A stretch of DNA of 64,000 bases, taken from the NCBI GenBank assembly GCA_040220875.1, contig JAVJVX010000006.1:248001-312000 (forward strand), in the 5' to 3' direction. Positions 53,369 through 64,000 of this stretch are shown here, in pieces (positions within the stretch are counted from its first letter, which is position 1; each line of letters begins with the position of its first letter). The position numbers and the translations under genes were made by a program. Below the pieces are notes generated by a model. The model had not been told where the DNA came from and made no database searches. It saw only the letters and a list, made by a program, of their open reading frames with translations. This DNA comes from Alphaproteobacteria bacterium. GTDB taxonomy: Bacteria; Pseudomonadota; Alphaproteobacteria; JAVJVX01.

Positions 53369-54337
53369 TTAAGAAGCTGGCGGGGTGCTGTCAAGCGAGG
53401 GCGCAAGGCCGTCAAGCGCGGACACCACCTTGTCGAGCGGCAGATGGCCGAGATCGGCTACTCGGCAAATGCGCGTTTCAGCCCCCCGGGGCGCGCAAAG
53501 GGCCGGGTCCGATTCATGGGAATACAGGATCACCGCCGGGCAGCCCGACGCCGTGATCAGGTGCATGGGGCCGGTGTCGTTGCCACAGGCGAGGACGGCC
53601 CGGCGGGCGAGAGCGGCGATAGCGCCCAGGGTGGTTTCCCCCGTCAGATCGTGAAGACCTGGCGCGGCGGCCGCGATTTCCCGCCCGAGCGCTTTTTCCG
53701 CCGGGCCGCCAATAACCGCGACGGCATAGCCCCGGCCCAGGAGCCGGGCCGCCAGCGCGCCATACCGCCCGGCCGGCCAGCGCTTCTGCGGCCGGTGCGC
53801 GGCGCCGCCCGGCACCAGAAGGACGAGCGGCCGGTCCTTATCCAATTCGAAGGTCGACAAGTCGCCATCAAGCCAGGAAAGGTCCGGGCCGGGCACGTCC
53901 GCGATCCCCGCCAGGGCAAGCTGGGCACGCTGGCGCTCCACCGTATGCAGGCGAACGCGATCCGGCCCCGTATGACGATGGGACGCGCCGCGGGCGATGC
54001 CCGACCATTCGGGCCGGGGCCCCGGCCCCATCAGGCGGAAATACCAGCCCGAGCGATCCGAGGTCTGCAGATCATAGACCCGCGCGAAATTTCCCCGGCG
54101 CAACCGTCGTCGCAGCGCCAGCACGCGGCCGGGCTGCCAAAGGCGCGGGCGCGAATCGACCCACACCTCGTCGAAGAATGGCGCCGTGCGCGCCATTTCA
54201 GCGTAGGGCGCGGTGGTGAGCAGGACGATACGGGCACCCGGATGGGCCTGGCGGATGGCCTTGAAGGGGCCGGTGGCGAGAACGAAATCGCCCAACGCGC
54301 CCAGCTTGATGACGAGAATACGCTCAACCGCTGCCAT
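53369..54337 (-). CDS. Glycosyltransferase family 9 (heptosyltransferase-like)
   Basis: 322 residues, GT-B fold. N-terminal [23 protein letters not shown] is the acceptor-side motif of ADP-heptose:LPS heptosyltransferases; [27 protein letters not shown] and [11 protein letters not shown] are the donor-binding motifs. It probably adds a heptose or similar sugar to the LPS core at the inner membrane. The start at 54337 lies inside the end of the upstream GT4 gene (14-base overlap), implying coupled translation; its ribosome site is weak. It ends 49 bases before thrS. Confidence 0.9.
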   Translation of the reverse strand: MAAVERILVIKLGALGDFVLATGPFKAIRQAHPGARIVLLTTAPYAEMARTAPFFDEVWVDSRPRLWQPGRVLALRRRLRRGNFARVYDLQTSDRSGWYFRLMGPGPRPEWSGIARGASHRHTGPDRVRLHTVERQRAQLALAGIADVPGPDLSWLDGDLSTFELDKDRPLVLLVPGGAAHRPQKRWPAGRYGALAARLLGRGYAVAVIGGPAEKALGREIAAAAPGLHDLTGETTLGAIAALARRAVLACGNDTGPMHLITASGCPAVILYSHESDPALCAPRGAETRICRVADLGHLPLDKVVSALDGLAPSLDSTPPAS

Positions 54338-55571
54338 AACGGCGGACCATAAGTTCGTCATAGACGGACAGGGTGGCCGTCCGCATCCGCGCCAGGCTGA
54401 ACGTCTCGCGAATGAACTGCATCGCGGCCCCGGCAATACGGCCGCGCGCGGCCTCATCGAGGGAGAGCGCCGTTTCGAGCGCGGCAGCAAGCGCGTCACT
54501 GTCGCCCGGCCGGACGAGCCAGCCCGTCCTGTCGGGCAGCACGGTTTCGCGGGCGCCCCCATGGTCGGTCGCGATCACCGGCCGGCCCATGGCCTGGGCC
54601 TCGGCCGCAACGCGGCCAAAGGCTTCAGGATCGGTCGAGGCCGAAACCACAACGTCACTAAGCATGTAGGCTGCCGCCATGTCCCGGCAATGCCCGGCAA
54701 TCTGCACCTGCGCCGCGACGCCGAGCCGCCGGGCGGTTTCTTCCAATTCACGCCTGTAGGCATGCCGTCCCTGATCGGACCCGACCAGCACGCAGCGCAC
54801 ATCGCCGCGCCCAAGCTTGGCGAGGGCCTCGATCAGGACAAGCTGGCCCTTCCAGCGCGTGAGCCGGCCGGGCAGCATTACCACCGGCACATCGTCCGGC
54901 AATCGCCAGGCGCGGGAAAGCTGGATCACGCGCTCTGCCGAGACATGCGCCGGATCGAACACCTCGAGGTCCACCCCGCGCGGAACAACGCGAATGCGAG
55001 CCGGATCGACGGCGTAGACCTGATACATGTGGCCGGCGATGAAGTTGGAAATTGCGATGATCAGCTCGCCCCTTGTCATCACCGAATTATAGGTGCGTTT
55101 GACCCGGTTGCCGGCGCCGTAAGTGCCATGAAACGTGGTCAGGAAAGCGCAGCCGGTCTGTCGCGCCGCGCCCAGGGCGCTCCAGGCCGGCGCGCGTGAG
55201 CGGGCATGGATGATGTCCGCGCCGCATTCCTGTATGACCTGCGCCAGTCGCGTCACATTACGATAGATGGTTGCGGGATTCTTGCTGTCGACGGGCAGCG
55301 TGATGTGCCGGGCGCCGGCACGCTCGACATCGCGGACCAGGAGGCCGCCGGCGGACACCACGACCGGCCGCGCCCCGGCCGCAGACAGGGCGGCGGCGAT
55401 CTCGACCGTCCCGCGCTCCACCCCGCCCGTTTCCAGCGCAGGCAGCACCTGAAGCACCACGGGCGGGCGCACGGTCCAGGCGATGCCGGTTTTTTCGGCG
55501 GGCGCGGCGGCGGAAGGTTCCACGATGCGAGACAATCCGGTAAGGCTAAGCGGGTCAGGTGGATAGCACAT
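54324..55571 (-). CDS. Glycosyltransferase family 4
   Basis: 415 residues, GT-B fold. The N-terminal domain opens with VVLQVLPALETGGVERGTVEIAAAL (GGVERG loop); the C-terminal domain has LPGRLTRWKGQLVLIEAL and the E-x7-E donor motif in DPEAFGRVAAEAQAMGRPVIATD. AGGGGG stands six bases before ATG 55571, which is preferred to more distant starts. It is the first of a two-gene unit with the GT9 gene and probably builds surface polysaccharide or LPS core. Divergent from the hydrolase gene. Confidence 0.9.
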   Translation of the reverse strand: MCYPPDPLSLTGLSRIVEPSAAAPAEKTGIAWTVRPPVVLQVLPALETGGVERGTVEIAAALSAAGARPVVVSAGGLLVRDVERAGARHITLPVDSKNPATIYRNVTRLAQVIQECGADIIHARSRAPAWSALGAARQTGCAFLTTFHGTYGAGNRVKRTYNSVMTRGELIIAISNFIAGHMYQVYAVDPARIRVVPRGVDLEVFDPAHVSAERVIQLSRAWRLPDDVPVVMLPGRLTRWKGQLVLIEALAKLGRGDVRCVLVGSDQGRHAYRRELEETARRLGVAAQVQIAGHCRDMAAAYMLSDVVVSASTDPEAFGRVAAEAQAMGRPVIATDHGGARETVLPDRTGWLVRPGDSDALAAALETALSLDEAARGRIAGAAMQFIRETFSLARMRTATLSVYDELMVRRYGSG

Positions 55572-55665
55572 ATCATGCCCCCTGAAACCCATATTGCGAA
55601 CCGTTTGCGGACCGGCCTGCCGGCCGGTCCCGTCATTCTTCCCGCCCCGCCTCGAGGTGAGTTTC

Positions 55666-56427
55666 ATGGCCGATGACAATCTCCGTTTTCTGAAACGCGA
55701 CGGCGGGCCGGACATCGCCTATCACCGGCATGCCGGCGACGGCGCTCGGCCGGGGGTGGTATTTCTTGGCGGCTACGCGTCCGACATGACCGGCACCAAG
55801 GCGATGGCGCTCGAAGCATTCTGCCGCGCGCGCGGGCAGGGTTTCCTGCGCTTCGACTATCAGGCGCACGGCGCGACGGGCGGCAGTTTCGAGGCCTGCA
55901 CGATCGGCACCTGGCTGGACGATGCGCTGGCCGCCTTCGATGCGCTGACCGAGGGACCGCAGGTGGTTGTGGGCTCGAGCATGGGGGGCTGGATCATGGT
56001 GCTGCTCGCCCTCGCCCGGCGCGCCCGCATCCGGGGGCTGGTCGGGATTGCGGCTGCGCCGGATTTCACGGAAGACCTGATCTGGGAGACCCTGCCGGCC
56101 CCGGCGCGCGAAACCCTTGAACGGACCGGACGAATAAGCCGGCCCAACCAGTACAGCGACGAGCCCTACATCATTACCCGCAAGCTGATCGAGGACGGAC
56201 GCAAGCGCCTGGTCCTGCGCGAGACGATCGACCTCGACTGTCCCGTCAGACTGATCCACGGCGTCCGGGACGCGGACGTGCCCTGGCAGGTATCGCTGAA
56301 ACTGGCAGGCAAGCTCGCAGGCGACGATGTGCGGCTGACGCTGATCAAGGATGGCGAGCACCGTCTGTCGCGCGAGGGCGACCTTGCGCTCATTCAGGAC
56401 TCCATCGCGGAACTTTGCGCCAACTGA
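55666..56427 (+). CDS. Alpha/beta hydrolase (ABHD10-like)
   Basis: 253 residues. Alpha/beta-hydrolase core with oxyanion region VVFLGGYASDM, nucleophile elbow VVGSSMGGW (Ser near residue 106), acid in LIHGVRDADVP and catalytic His in KDGEHRLS. The short chain and the GYASDMTGTKA segment recall the ABHD10/acyl-protein thioesterase-like group; a serine carboxylesterase is the safe call. GAGGTGA precedes ATG 55666. It stands alone, divergent from GT4 and convergent with DUF488. Confidence 0.88.
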   Translation: MADDNLRFLKRDGGPDIAYHRHAGDGARPGVVFLGGYASDMTGTKAMALEAFCRARGQGFLRFDYQAHGATGGSFEACTIGTWLDDALAAFDALTEGPQVVVGSSMGGWIMVLLALARRARIRGLVGIAAAPDFTEDLIWETLPAPARETLERTGRISRPNQYSDEPYIITRKLIEDGRKRLVLRETIDLDCPVRLIHGVRDADVPWQVSLKLAGKLAGDDVRLTLIKDGEHRLSREGDLALIQDSIAELCAN

Positions 56428-56452
56428 TATCTCCGCACCCGGCCTCGGCGTC

Positions 56453-56914
56453 TCAGATGAGCGAGGCCGGAAAGAGCGGCTCGATCGCCTGTCCGGTCCG
56501 GGCCGTCACGTGGCGCGCGACGAGCCGCCGGTGACATTGGGCGGGATCGCGCTCGAGACACATGAGCGCAGCCGGGCGGGCCGTCGCCAGCGCCGCCACC
56601 CGGTCGAGCGCGGCGCGCCCGGCGGGTGTGGCCATGTGCGCGTCGAAAATCTCGAGGAACTTTTCCGGTGCCCCCGCCCGGGCCGCGCCCCGGCCCGCCT
56701 CGGGGTTGCCGAGCGCCCGTTCCCACCGGTACTCGATCCCTGCCTCAGAGAGGCTCGCAGCAAGGCGCTGGCCGATAAATTCGGGGCGACGCGAATAGGG
56801 ATTGGTCCGCACATCGATCAGATCGGCCACGCCGGCGCGGCGGAGCGTGGCGATCAGATCATCCATGACGGCCCCCTCATAACCGATCGTGTAAAGCGGG
56901 TGGCGCTTCGTCAT
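56453..56914 (-). CDS. DUF488 domain protein
   Basis: 153 residues, a complete DUF488 domain: LYTIGYEGAVMDDLIATLRRAGVADLIDVRTNPYSRRPEF at the N-terminus and the cysteine motif MCLERDPAQCHRRLVA near residue 118-133. Function is unknown; the conserved Cys and His suggest an enzymatic or metal role. Its ATG overlaps the stop of the upstream epimerase-like gene (ATGA at 56911-56914). Confidence 0.9.
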   Translation of the reverse strand: MTKRHPLYTIGYEGAVMDDLIATLRRAGVADLIDVRTNPYSRRPEFIGQRLAASLSEAGIEYRWERALGNPEAGRGAARAGAPEKFLEIFDAHMATPAGRAALDRVAALATARPAALMCLERDPAQCHRRLVARHVTARTGQAIEPLFPASLI

Positions 56915-57813
56915 CGTGCACCCCCCGCCTCACCCGCCTCACCCGCGTCAAACAGCGCTTTCAGCCCCGTGCGATAGTCGGGATAGGCCAGCGCGATCCC
57001 GAGCTCGGCCTTGATTCGCGCGTTCGAGACGCGCTTGCTGTCCTGGTAGAAACTCCGCGCCATGTGGGAGAGATCGGCCTCCTCGAACGGCACCTCGGGC
57101 GGCGGGTCGATGCCCATGAGCTCTGCCGCGTAAGTGATCACGTCGCTTTGCGGCGCCGGGGCGTCATCGGCCAGATTATAGACCCGCCCGGGATGGGGAC
57201 GCGCCATCGAGGCGATCAGAACCGTCACGATATCCGCGACGTGAATACGCGAAAATATCTGCCCCGGCTTGCGGATGCGCTGGGCCTCGCCCGCGCGCAG
57301 CCGGGTGAACGCGTTCCGACCGGGGCCGTAAATCCCGGCGAGGCGAAAAACATGAACCGCCAGCCCTGCCTGCCGATGAAGGCGCAGCCAGCCAGCCTCC
57401 GCATCGAGGCGGCGGCGGCCGCGTTCGCCCGTCGGGTTAAGCGGCGAGTCCTCGTCCACCAGCGCGCCATCCCGATCGCCATAGACGCCGGTCGTCGAGA
57501 GATAGCCGATCCAGCGCAGCGGCCCGGCTTTGGCGAGCTCGGCCCCATGGCAGTCGAGGACCGGGTCGCCCGCCTCGTCGGGCGGCACGGAGGACAGGAC
57601 ATGGGTCACGCCGTCAAGGGCGGCGGCGAGATTGGCGAGCGGATGCGCGCGGTCGAAGACATGGGCGCTCGCACCCGCCTCGCCAATGCGCGCGAGCGAA
57701 CGGGCGGACCGGCCGGTCCCGCTCACCCGCCAGCCCTGGGCCAGAAGCCGGGGGGCGAGGGCGCGGGCGGTAAAGCCGAAGCCAAAGCAGAAGAGATGTG
57801 GCGCTGCTGTCAT
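56911..57813 (-). CDS. NAD(P)-dependent epimerase/atypical SDR (YeeZ-like)
   Basis: 300 residues. Rossmann fold with the cofactor loop CFGFGFTARALAPRLL near residue 9-24 instead of the usual TGxxGxxG, and active-site segment GYLSTTGVYGDRDGALVDED (Ser/Thr and Tyr). This matches the atypical extended SDR group related to YeeZ, whose substrates are mostly unknown. It starts with a weak ribosome site at 57813 and is translationally coupled to DUF488. The TPR protein gene is divergent. Confidence 0.85.
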   Translation of the reverse strand: MTAAPHLFCFGFGFTARALAPRLLAQGWRVSGTGRSARSLARIGEAGASAHVFDRAHPLANLAAALDGVTHVLSSVPPDEAGDPVLDCHGAELAKAGPLRWIGYLSTTGVYGDRDGALVDEDSPLNPTGERGRRRLDAEAGWLRLHRQAGLAVHVFRLAGIYGPGRNAFTRLRAGEAQRIRKPGQIFSRIHVADIVTVLIASMARPHPGRVYNLADDAPAPQSDVITYAAELMGIDPPPEVPFEEADLSHMARSFYQDSKRVSNARIKAELGIALAYPDYRTGLKALFDAGEAGEAGGAR

Positions 57814-57891
57814 ATTCGGGGGTCGGATATTCGCTTCCTTGCACCGCGGGGCCGGTTACCTCGACCGCGCCCCACATGGTAGAACGCTCCC

Positions 57892-58677
57892 ATGAAACGG
57901 CGATTGAATCCAGTTTTCGCGATGTTCGTTTCGATCCTCGCCCTCGGCGCGACCTCGCCGGCGGTGATGGGCCAGACGGGCGAGGACGCGAGCCCGAGCT
58001 ACGCGCGCTGTATCGATCTCGTGAAAACGGCACCGGGCGCGGCCATGGATATGGGGCTTGCCCTTGACCGGAGCGGGGCCAAACTGGGATCGCGACATTG
58101 CCAGGCCATGGCGTTGATCCGGTTGCAGCAATACGCGACGGCCGCCGGCCTGCTGGAATCCCTGGCGCGCTCTGACGATCCGGCGATTGGAGACAGGCGC
58201 GCCGGCCTCTGGGCGCAAACGGGCCAGGCACTGTCCCTGGCGGGGCAGCCGGGCCGCGCCATCGCTGCCTTCAGCGAGGCCCTGCGCCTCAATCCGGCAG
58301 ACCGGGAGCTTTTCATCGATCGCGCCATTGCCCGGTTCGATGCCGGCCAGTACCAGGCCTCTGCCGATGATCTGGGTCAGGCGATCGCCGCCTTTCCGAC
58401 CCGGAGTCAGCCCTATCTTCTGCGCGCCCGGGCGCTGCGCAAGCTTGGCGAGATGGCGGCGGCCCTCGTTGATGTGGAGGAGGTTCTCGTCATGGAGCCG
58501 ATGAACGCCCAGGCGTTTTTCGAGCGCGGCCTGATCCGCGAATTATCGGACGCCCACGAGGCCTCGCGCCTGGACTGGCAGCACGTGATCGAAATCGCAC
58601 CGGCAAGCCGCTGGGCCGAGCTGGCGCGCGAGAACCTTCGCCGGAGCGACGCCGCAGAGATCACTCCGGTGGAATAG
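57892..58677 (+). CDS. Exported tetratricopeptide repeat protein
   Basis: 261 residues. A signal peptide (about 1-27, VSILALGATSPAVMG) is followed by at least four TPR units, the clearest being AGLWAQTGQALSLAGQPGRAIAAFSEALRLNPA, DRAIARFDAGQYQASADDLGQAIAAFP and a third with RARALRKLGEMAAALVDVEEVLVMEP. It should be a periplasmic protein-interaction scaffold. Its stop (TAG at 58675-58677) falls inside a 14-base tandem repeat. Convergent with fzlA. Confidence 0.85.
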   Translation: MKRRLNPVFAMFVSILALGATSPAVMGQTGEDASPSYARCIDLVKTAPGAAMDMGLALDRSGAKLGSRHCQAMALIRLQQYATAAGLLESLARSDDPAIGDRRAGLWAQTGQALSLAGQPGRAIAAFSEALRLNPADRELFIDRAIARFDAGQYQASADDLGQAIAAFPTRSQPYLLRARALRKLGEMAAALVDVEEVLVMEPMNAQAFFERGLIRELSDAHEASRLDWQHVIEIAPASRWAELARENLRRSDAAEITPVE

Positions 58678-58711
58678 GGCCGGTGGATTAGGGCCGGTGG
58701 ATTAGGGCCGG
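58666..58711. repeat. 14-bp tandem repeat in the TPR/fzlA convergent gap
   Basis: tagggccggtggat is present at 58675-58688 and 58689-58702, with a partial third copy to about 58711 and a partial one (ccggtgga) before it at 58666-58673. It contains the TPR gene stop codon and fills the gap to fzlA. The + strand (3' end of the TPR transcript) is G-rich, with GGG/GG runs at short spacing. Confidence 0.85.
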
Positions 58712-58721
58712 GCGCGAGGAG

Positions 58722-59420
58722 TCAAAAATCCAGGTCGGCGTAATGCTTGGGCGGTGGCGCGCCCGGAATGTGATCCGAGAGAAGGCTGCGAAAGCTCCGC
58801 CGCGACTTGATCCGGGTGTACCAGTCGCGCGCCTCGGGATGGTCGTCCCAGGGCACGTCGCCGATATAATCGACGCAGGACAGATGAGCCGCCGCCGCCA
58901 TGTCCGCCACGGAGAACTCGGGCCCCGCCAGCCAGTTCCGCCGCTCGGCCAGATAGCCGATATAGTCGAGGTGATAGTGAATGTTGGCGAGGCCGGCGCG
59001 GATCGCGTCCGAGCTGGGCTGGCCCAGACCGAGGAAGCGCTTGTCGATCTTTTCACCCACCAGGTTGCTCGTGACCTCGGTGCGGAACTTATGATCAAAC
59101 CAGGCACAAAGCCGGCGGATTTCCGCCCGCGCCGCGGGGCCGCCCGACAAGAGGGGCGGATCCGGCCTGGTCTCCTCTAGAAATTCGATGATGGCGCCAC
59201 TATCGGCGATGACGAGTCCGTCGGGCTCGATCAAAACCGGCACATCCCCGGCGGGATTGAGCGCGAGGAAGTCGGTCCGCCGCTCCCAGATCTTTTCGAC
59301 GCGCATCTCGAAATCGAGGCCCTTTTCGCTGAGCGCGAGACGCACCTTCCGGCTCTCGGGAGACAGCCAAAGGTGGTAGAGTACGCGCGGCGGCTGGGGT
59401 TCGGTCGAATCCATCGGCAT
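58722..59420 (-). CDS. fzlA: FtsZ-binding GST-fold protein FzlA
   Basis: 232 residues. Sequence recognised as FzlA of alphaproteobacteria: N-terminal YHLWLSPESRKVRLALSEKG, LALNPAGDVPVLIEPDGLVIADSGAI, the C-terminal helical domain LANIHYHLDYIGYLAERRNWLAG, and the conserved C-terminal end KSRRSFRSLLSDHIPG then HYADLDF. In Caulobacter FzlA binds FtsZ, bends its filaments and is needed for constriction; it lacks normal GST activity. Start ATG 59420 (another ATG two codons later). It is divergent from a second GST-fold gene. Confidence 0.88.
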   Translation of the reverse strand: MPMDSTEPQPPRVLYHLWLSPESRKVRLALSEKGLDFEMRVEKIWERRTDFLALNPAGDVPVLIEPDGLVIADSGAIIEFLEETRPDPPLLSGGPAARAEIRRLCAWFDHKFRTEVTSNLVGEKIDKRFLGLGQPSSDAIRAGLANIHYHLDYIGYLAERRNWLAGPEFSVADMAAAAHLSCVDYIGDVPWDDHPEARDWYTRIKSRRSFRSLLSDHIPGAPPPKHYADLDF

Positions 59421-59534
59421 TCCGCGACAACCGGTCGGAGGGTGGGATTATCTCCGATACGCGCCTATATTGCACCCGGTTTCCCCGCACCCGGAAAGAC
59501 CGGAGAAAACGCCGGGGCGCCGCGCGGACAGATC

Positions 59535-60262
59535 ATGGAGGTAGCCTTGCTGACCCTGCACCAGTTTCCCTACGCCAACGGCGTGCAGCCCTCGCCGCCC
59601 TGCGGAAAGGTCGCCGCCTATCTCGGCTTCGCCGGCATACCCTTCGAGGAAAATCTGAGCTGGGACCTCAAGAAGGCGCCCAAGGGCAAACTGCCCTGGA
59701 TCGACGATAACGGGACCGTCGTCGCCGATAGCTGGTTTATCCTGCGTCACCTGCAGAACACCTATGGCCACCGGCTCAACGGCGATTTGACGCCCGCCCA
59801 GCAGGGGCTGGCCCATTTCATCGAGCGCACGCTTGATGAAAGCCTGTATTTTTCCGCGACCTATTCGCGCTGGATCGACCCCGAGGGTTTCGCGATCGCA
59901 GGCCGGCTGATGTTCGGCGCCATGCCGGCCGCGAAGGGCTGGATCCTGCAACGGATGCTCCGTCGCTACGTGCGCAAAATGCTCTACTTTCAAGGTATCG
60001 GCCGGCACAACGACGGCGAGATCTACGAACTGGCGGCGGCCGACTTCAAGGCGCTGGCTGATGTCCTCGGCGACAAACCCTTCCTGCTGGGCGACAGCCC
60101 GTCGACCGCCGACGCCACGGCCTATGGCCATCTGGCCGCGATCTACAAGGGGCCCGTCTCGACCCGCATGAAGGGGCTGATGACCGGACACGACAATCTG
60201 GTTGCATATACCGAGCGCATGCACGAGATGATCCGGCAGGACAGCGGCCCCGCCGGCCAGGC

Positions 60263-60266
<4 letters not shown>
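59535..60266 (+). CDS. Fax/metaxin-like GST-fold protein
   Basis: 243 residues. N-terminal thioredoxin-like domain with the LTLHQFPYANGVQPSPPCGKVAAYL start, KGKLPWIDDNGTVVADSWFI, and a C-terminal helical domain (PFLLGDSPSTADATAYGHLA). This is the FAXC/metaxin-type GST branch, whose bacterial members are poorly characterised. ATG 59535 gives the family N-terminus; the frame is open further upstream without similarity. Its TAA lies in the palindrome TTAA at 60263-60266, shared with the opposing gltB stop. Confidence 0.85.

Positions 60267-64000
<3,734 letters not shown>

Noticed and set aside
51316-53556. Long + strand open frame opposite thrS
   Set aside because: Antisense shadow of threonyl-tRNA synthetase; no domain is recognisable.

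Overview
This window is a GC-rich bacterial chromosome segment, most likely from an alphaproteobacterium (perhaps Rhodospirillales-like). The evidence is a recognisable fzlA (an alphaproteobacterial FtsZ-binding GST-fold protein), an NAD-dependent formate dehydrogenase in the order fdsGBA-fdhD-fdsD, the tamA-tamB pair, and a thrS-infC-rpmI-rplT-pheST cluster. No rRNA, CRISPR array, transposase or phage gene was seen. Both ends cut through genes: a Rieske oxygenase at the left and gltB at the right.

Layout. 1-4.7 kb: aromatic catabolism, with a VanA-like Rieske oxygenase (partial), an EthD protein and a CarAa-like Rieske oxygenase on +, and a NahE-type hydratase-aldolase on -; a DJ-1/PfpI protein follows. 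4.7-13 kb, all on -: a class A flavin monooxygenase, a TetR regulator, HyuA and HyuB (HyuB carrying a C-terminal zinc ribbon), a TAXI-type receptor without a signal peptide, and a small protein. 13.1-19.1 kb: formate dehydrogenase genes. 19.1-23.3 kb: a metallo-beta-lactamase-fold hydrolase, an Na/Pi cotransporter and a CYTH-CHAD protein, all on -. 23.6-29.8 kb, on +: a signalling cassette of REC-MarR, REC, REC and a membrane histidine kinase, then a secreted trypsin-like protease fused to an OpuAC/ProX ligand-binding domain. 30-36.1 kb: tamA and tamB. 36.2-42.8 kb: DUF1330, DUF1329, a GST, a third Rieske oxygenase translationally coupled to a small coiled-coil protein, a SnoaL-like protein and a divergent MocR regulator. 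43-44.3 kb: tRNA-Ser(GGA), a small membrane protein and a GST. 44.3-53.3 kb: the translation cluster with lepA. 53.4-64 kb: two LPS-type glycosyltransferases, an alpha/beta hydrolase, DUF488, an epimerase-like protein, a TPR protein, fzlA, a Fax/metaxin-like protein and gltB.

How they may work together (inference). Rieske O-demethylases release formaldehyde, which is oxidised to formate; the Fds complex would return NADH for the oxygenases and the flavin monooxygenase. HyuAB/acetophenone-carboxylase-like enzymes, the hydratase-aldolase and the GSTs suit breakdown of aromatic or lignin-like compounds. CYTH-CHAD and the Na/Pi transporter suggest phosphate/polyphosphate handling.

Most interesting items: the protease-OpuAC fusion beside a multi-receiver two-component cassette; infC apparently starting at AUA; the monooxygenase-TetR-HyuAB-TAXI operon with a 16-bp near-palindrome upstream; four TGGYCC boxes at the MocR/SnoaL divergent promoter; and G-rich short tandem repeats in several convergent gene gaps.
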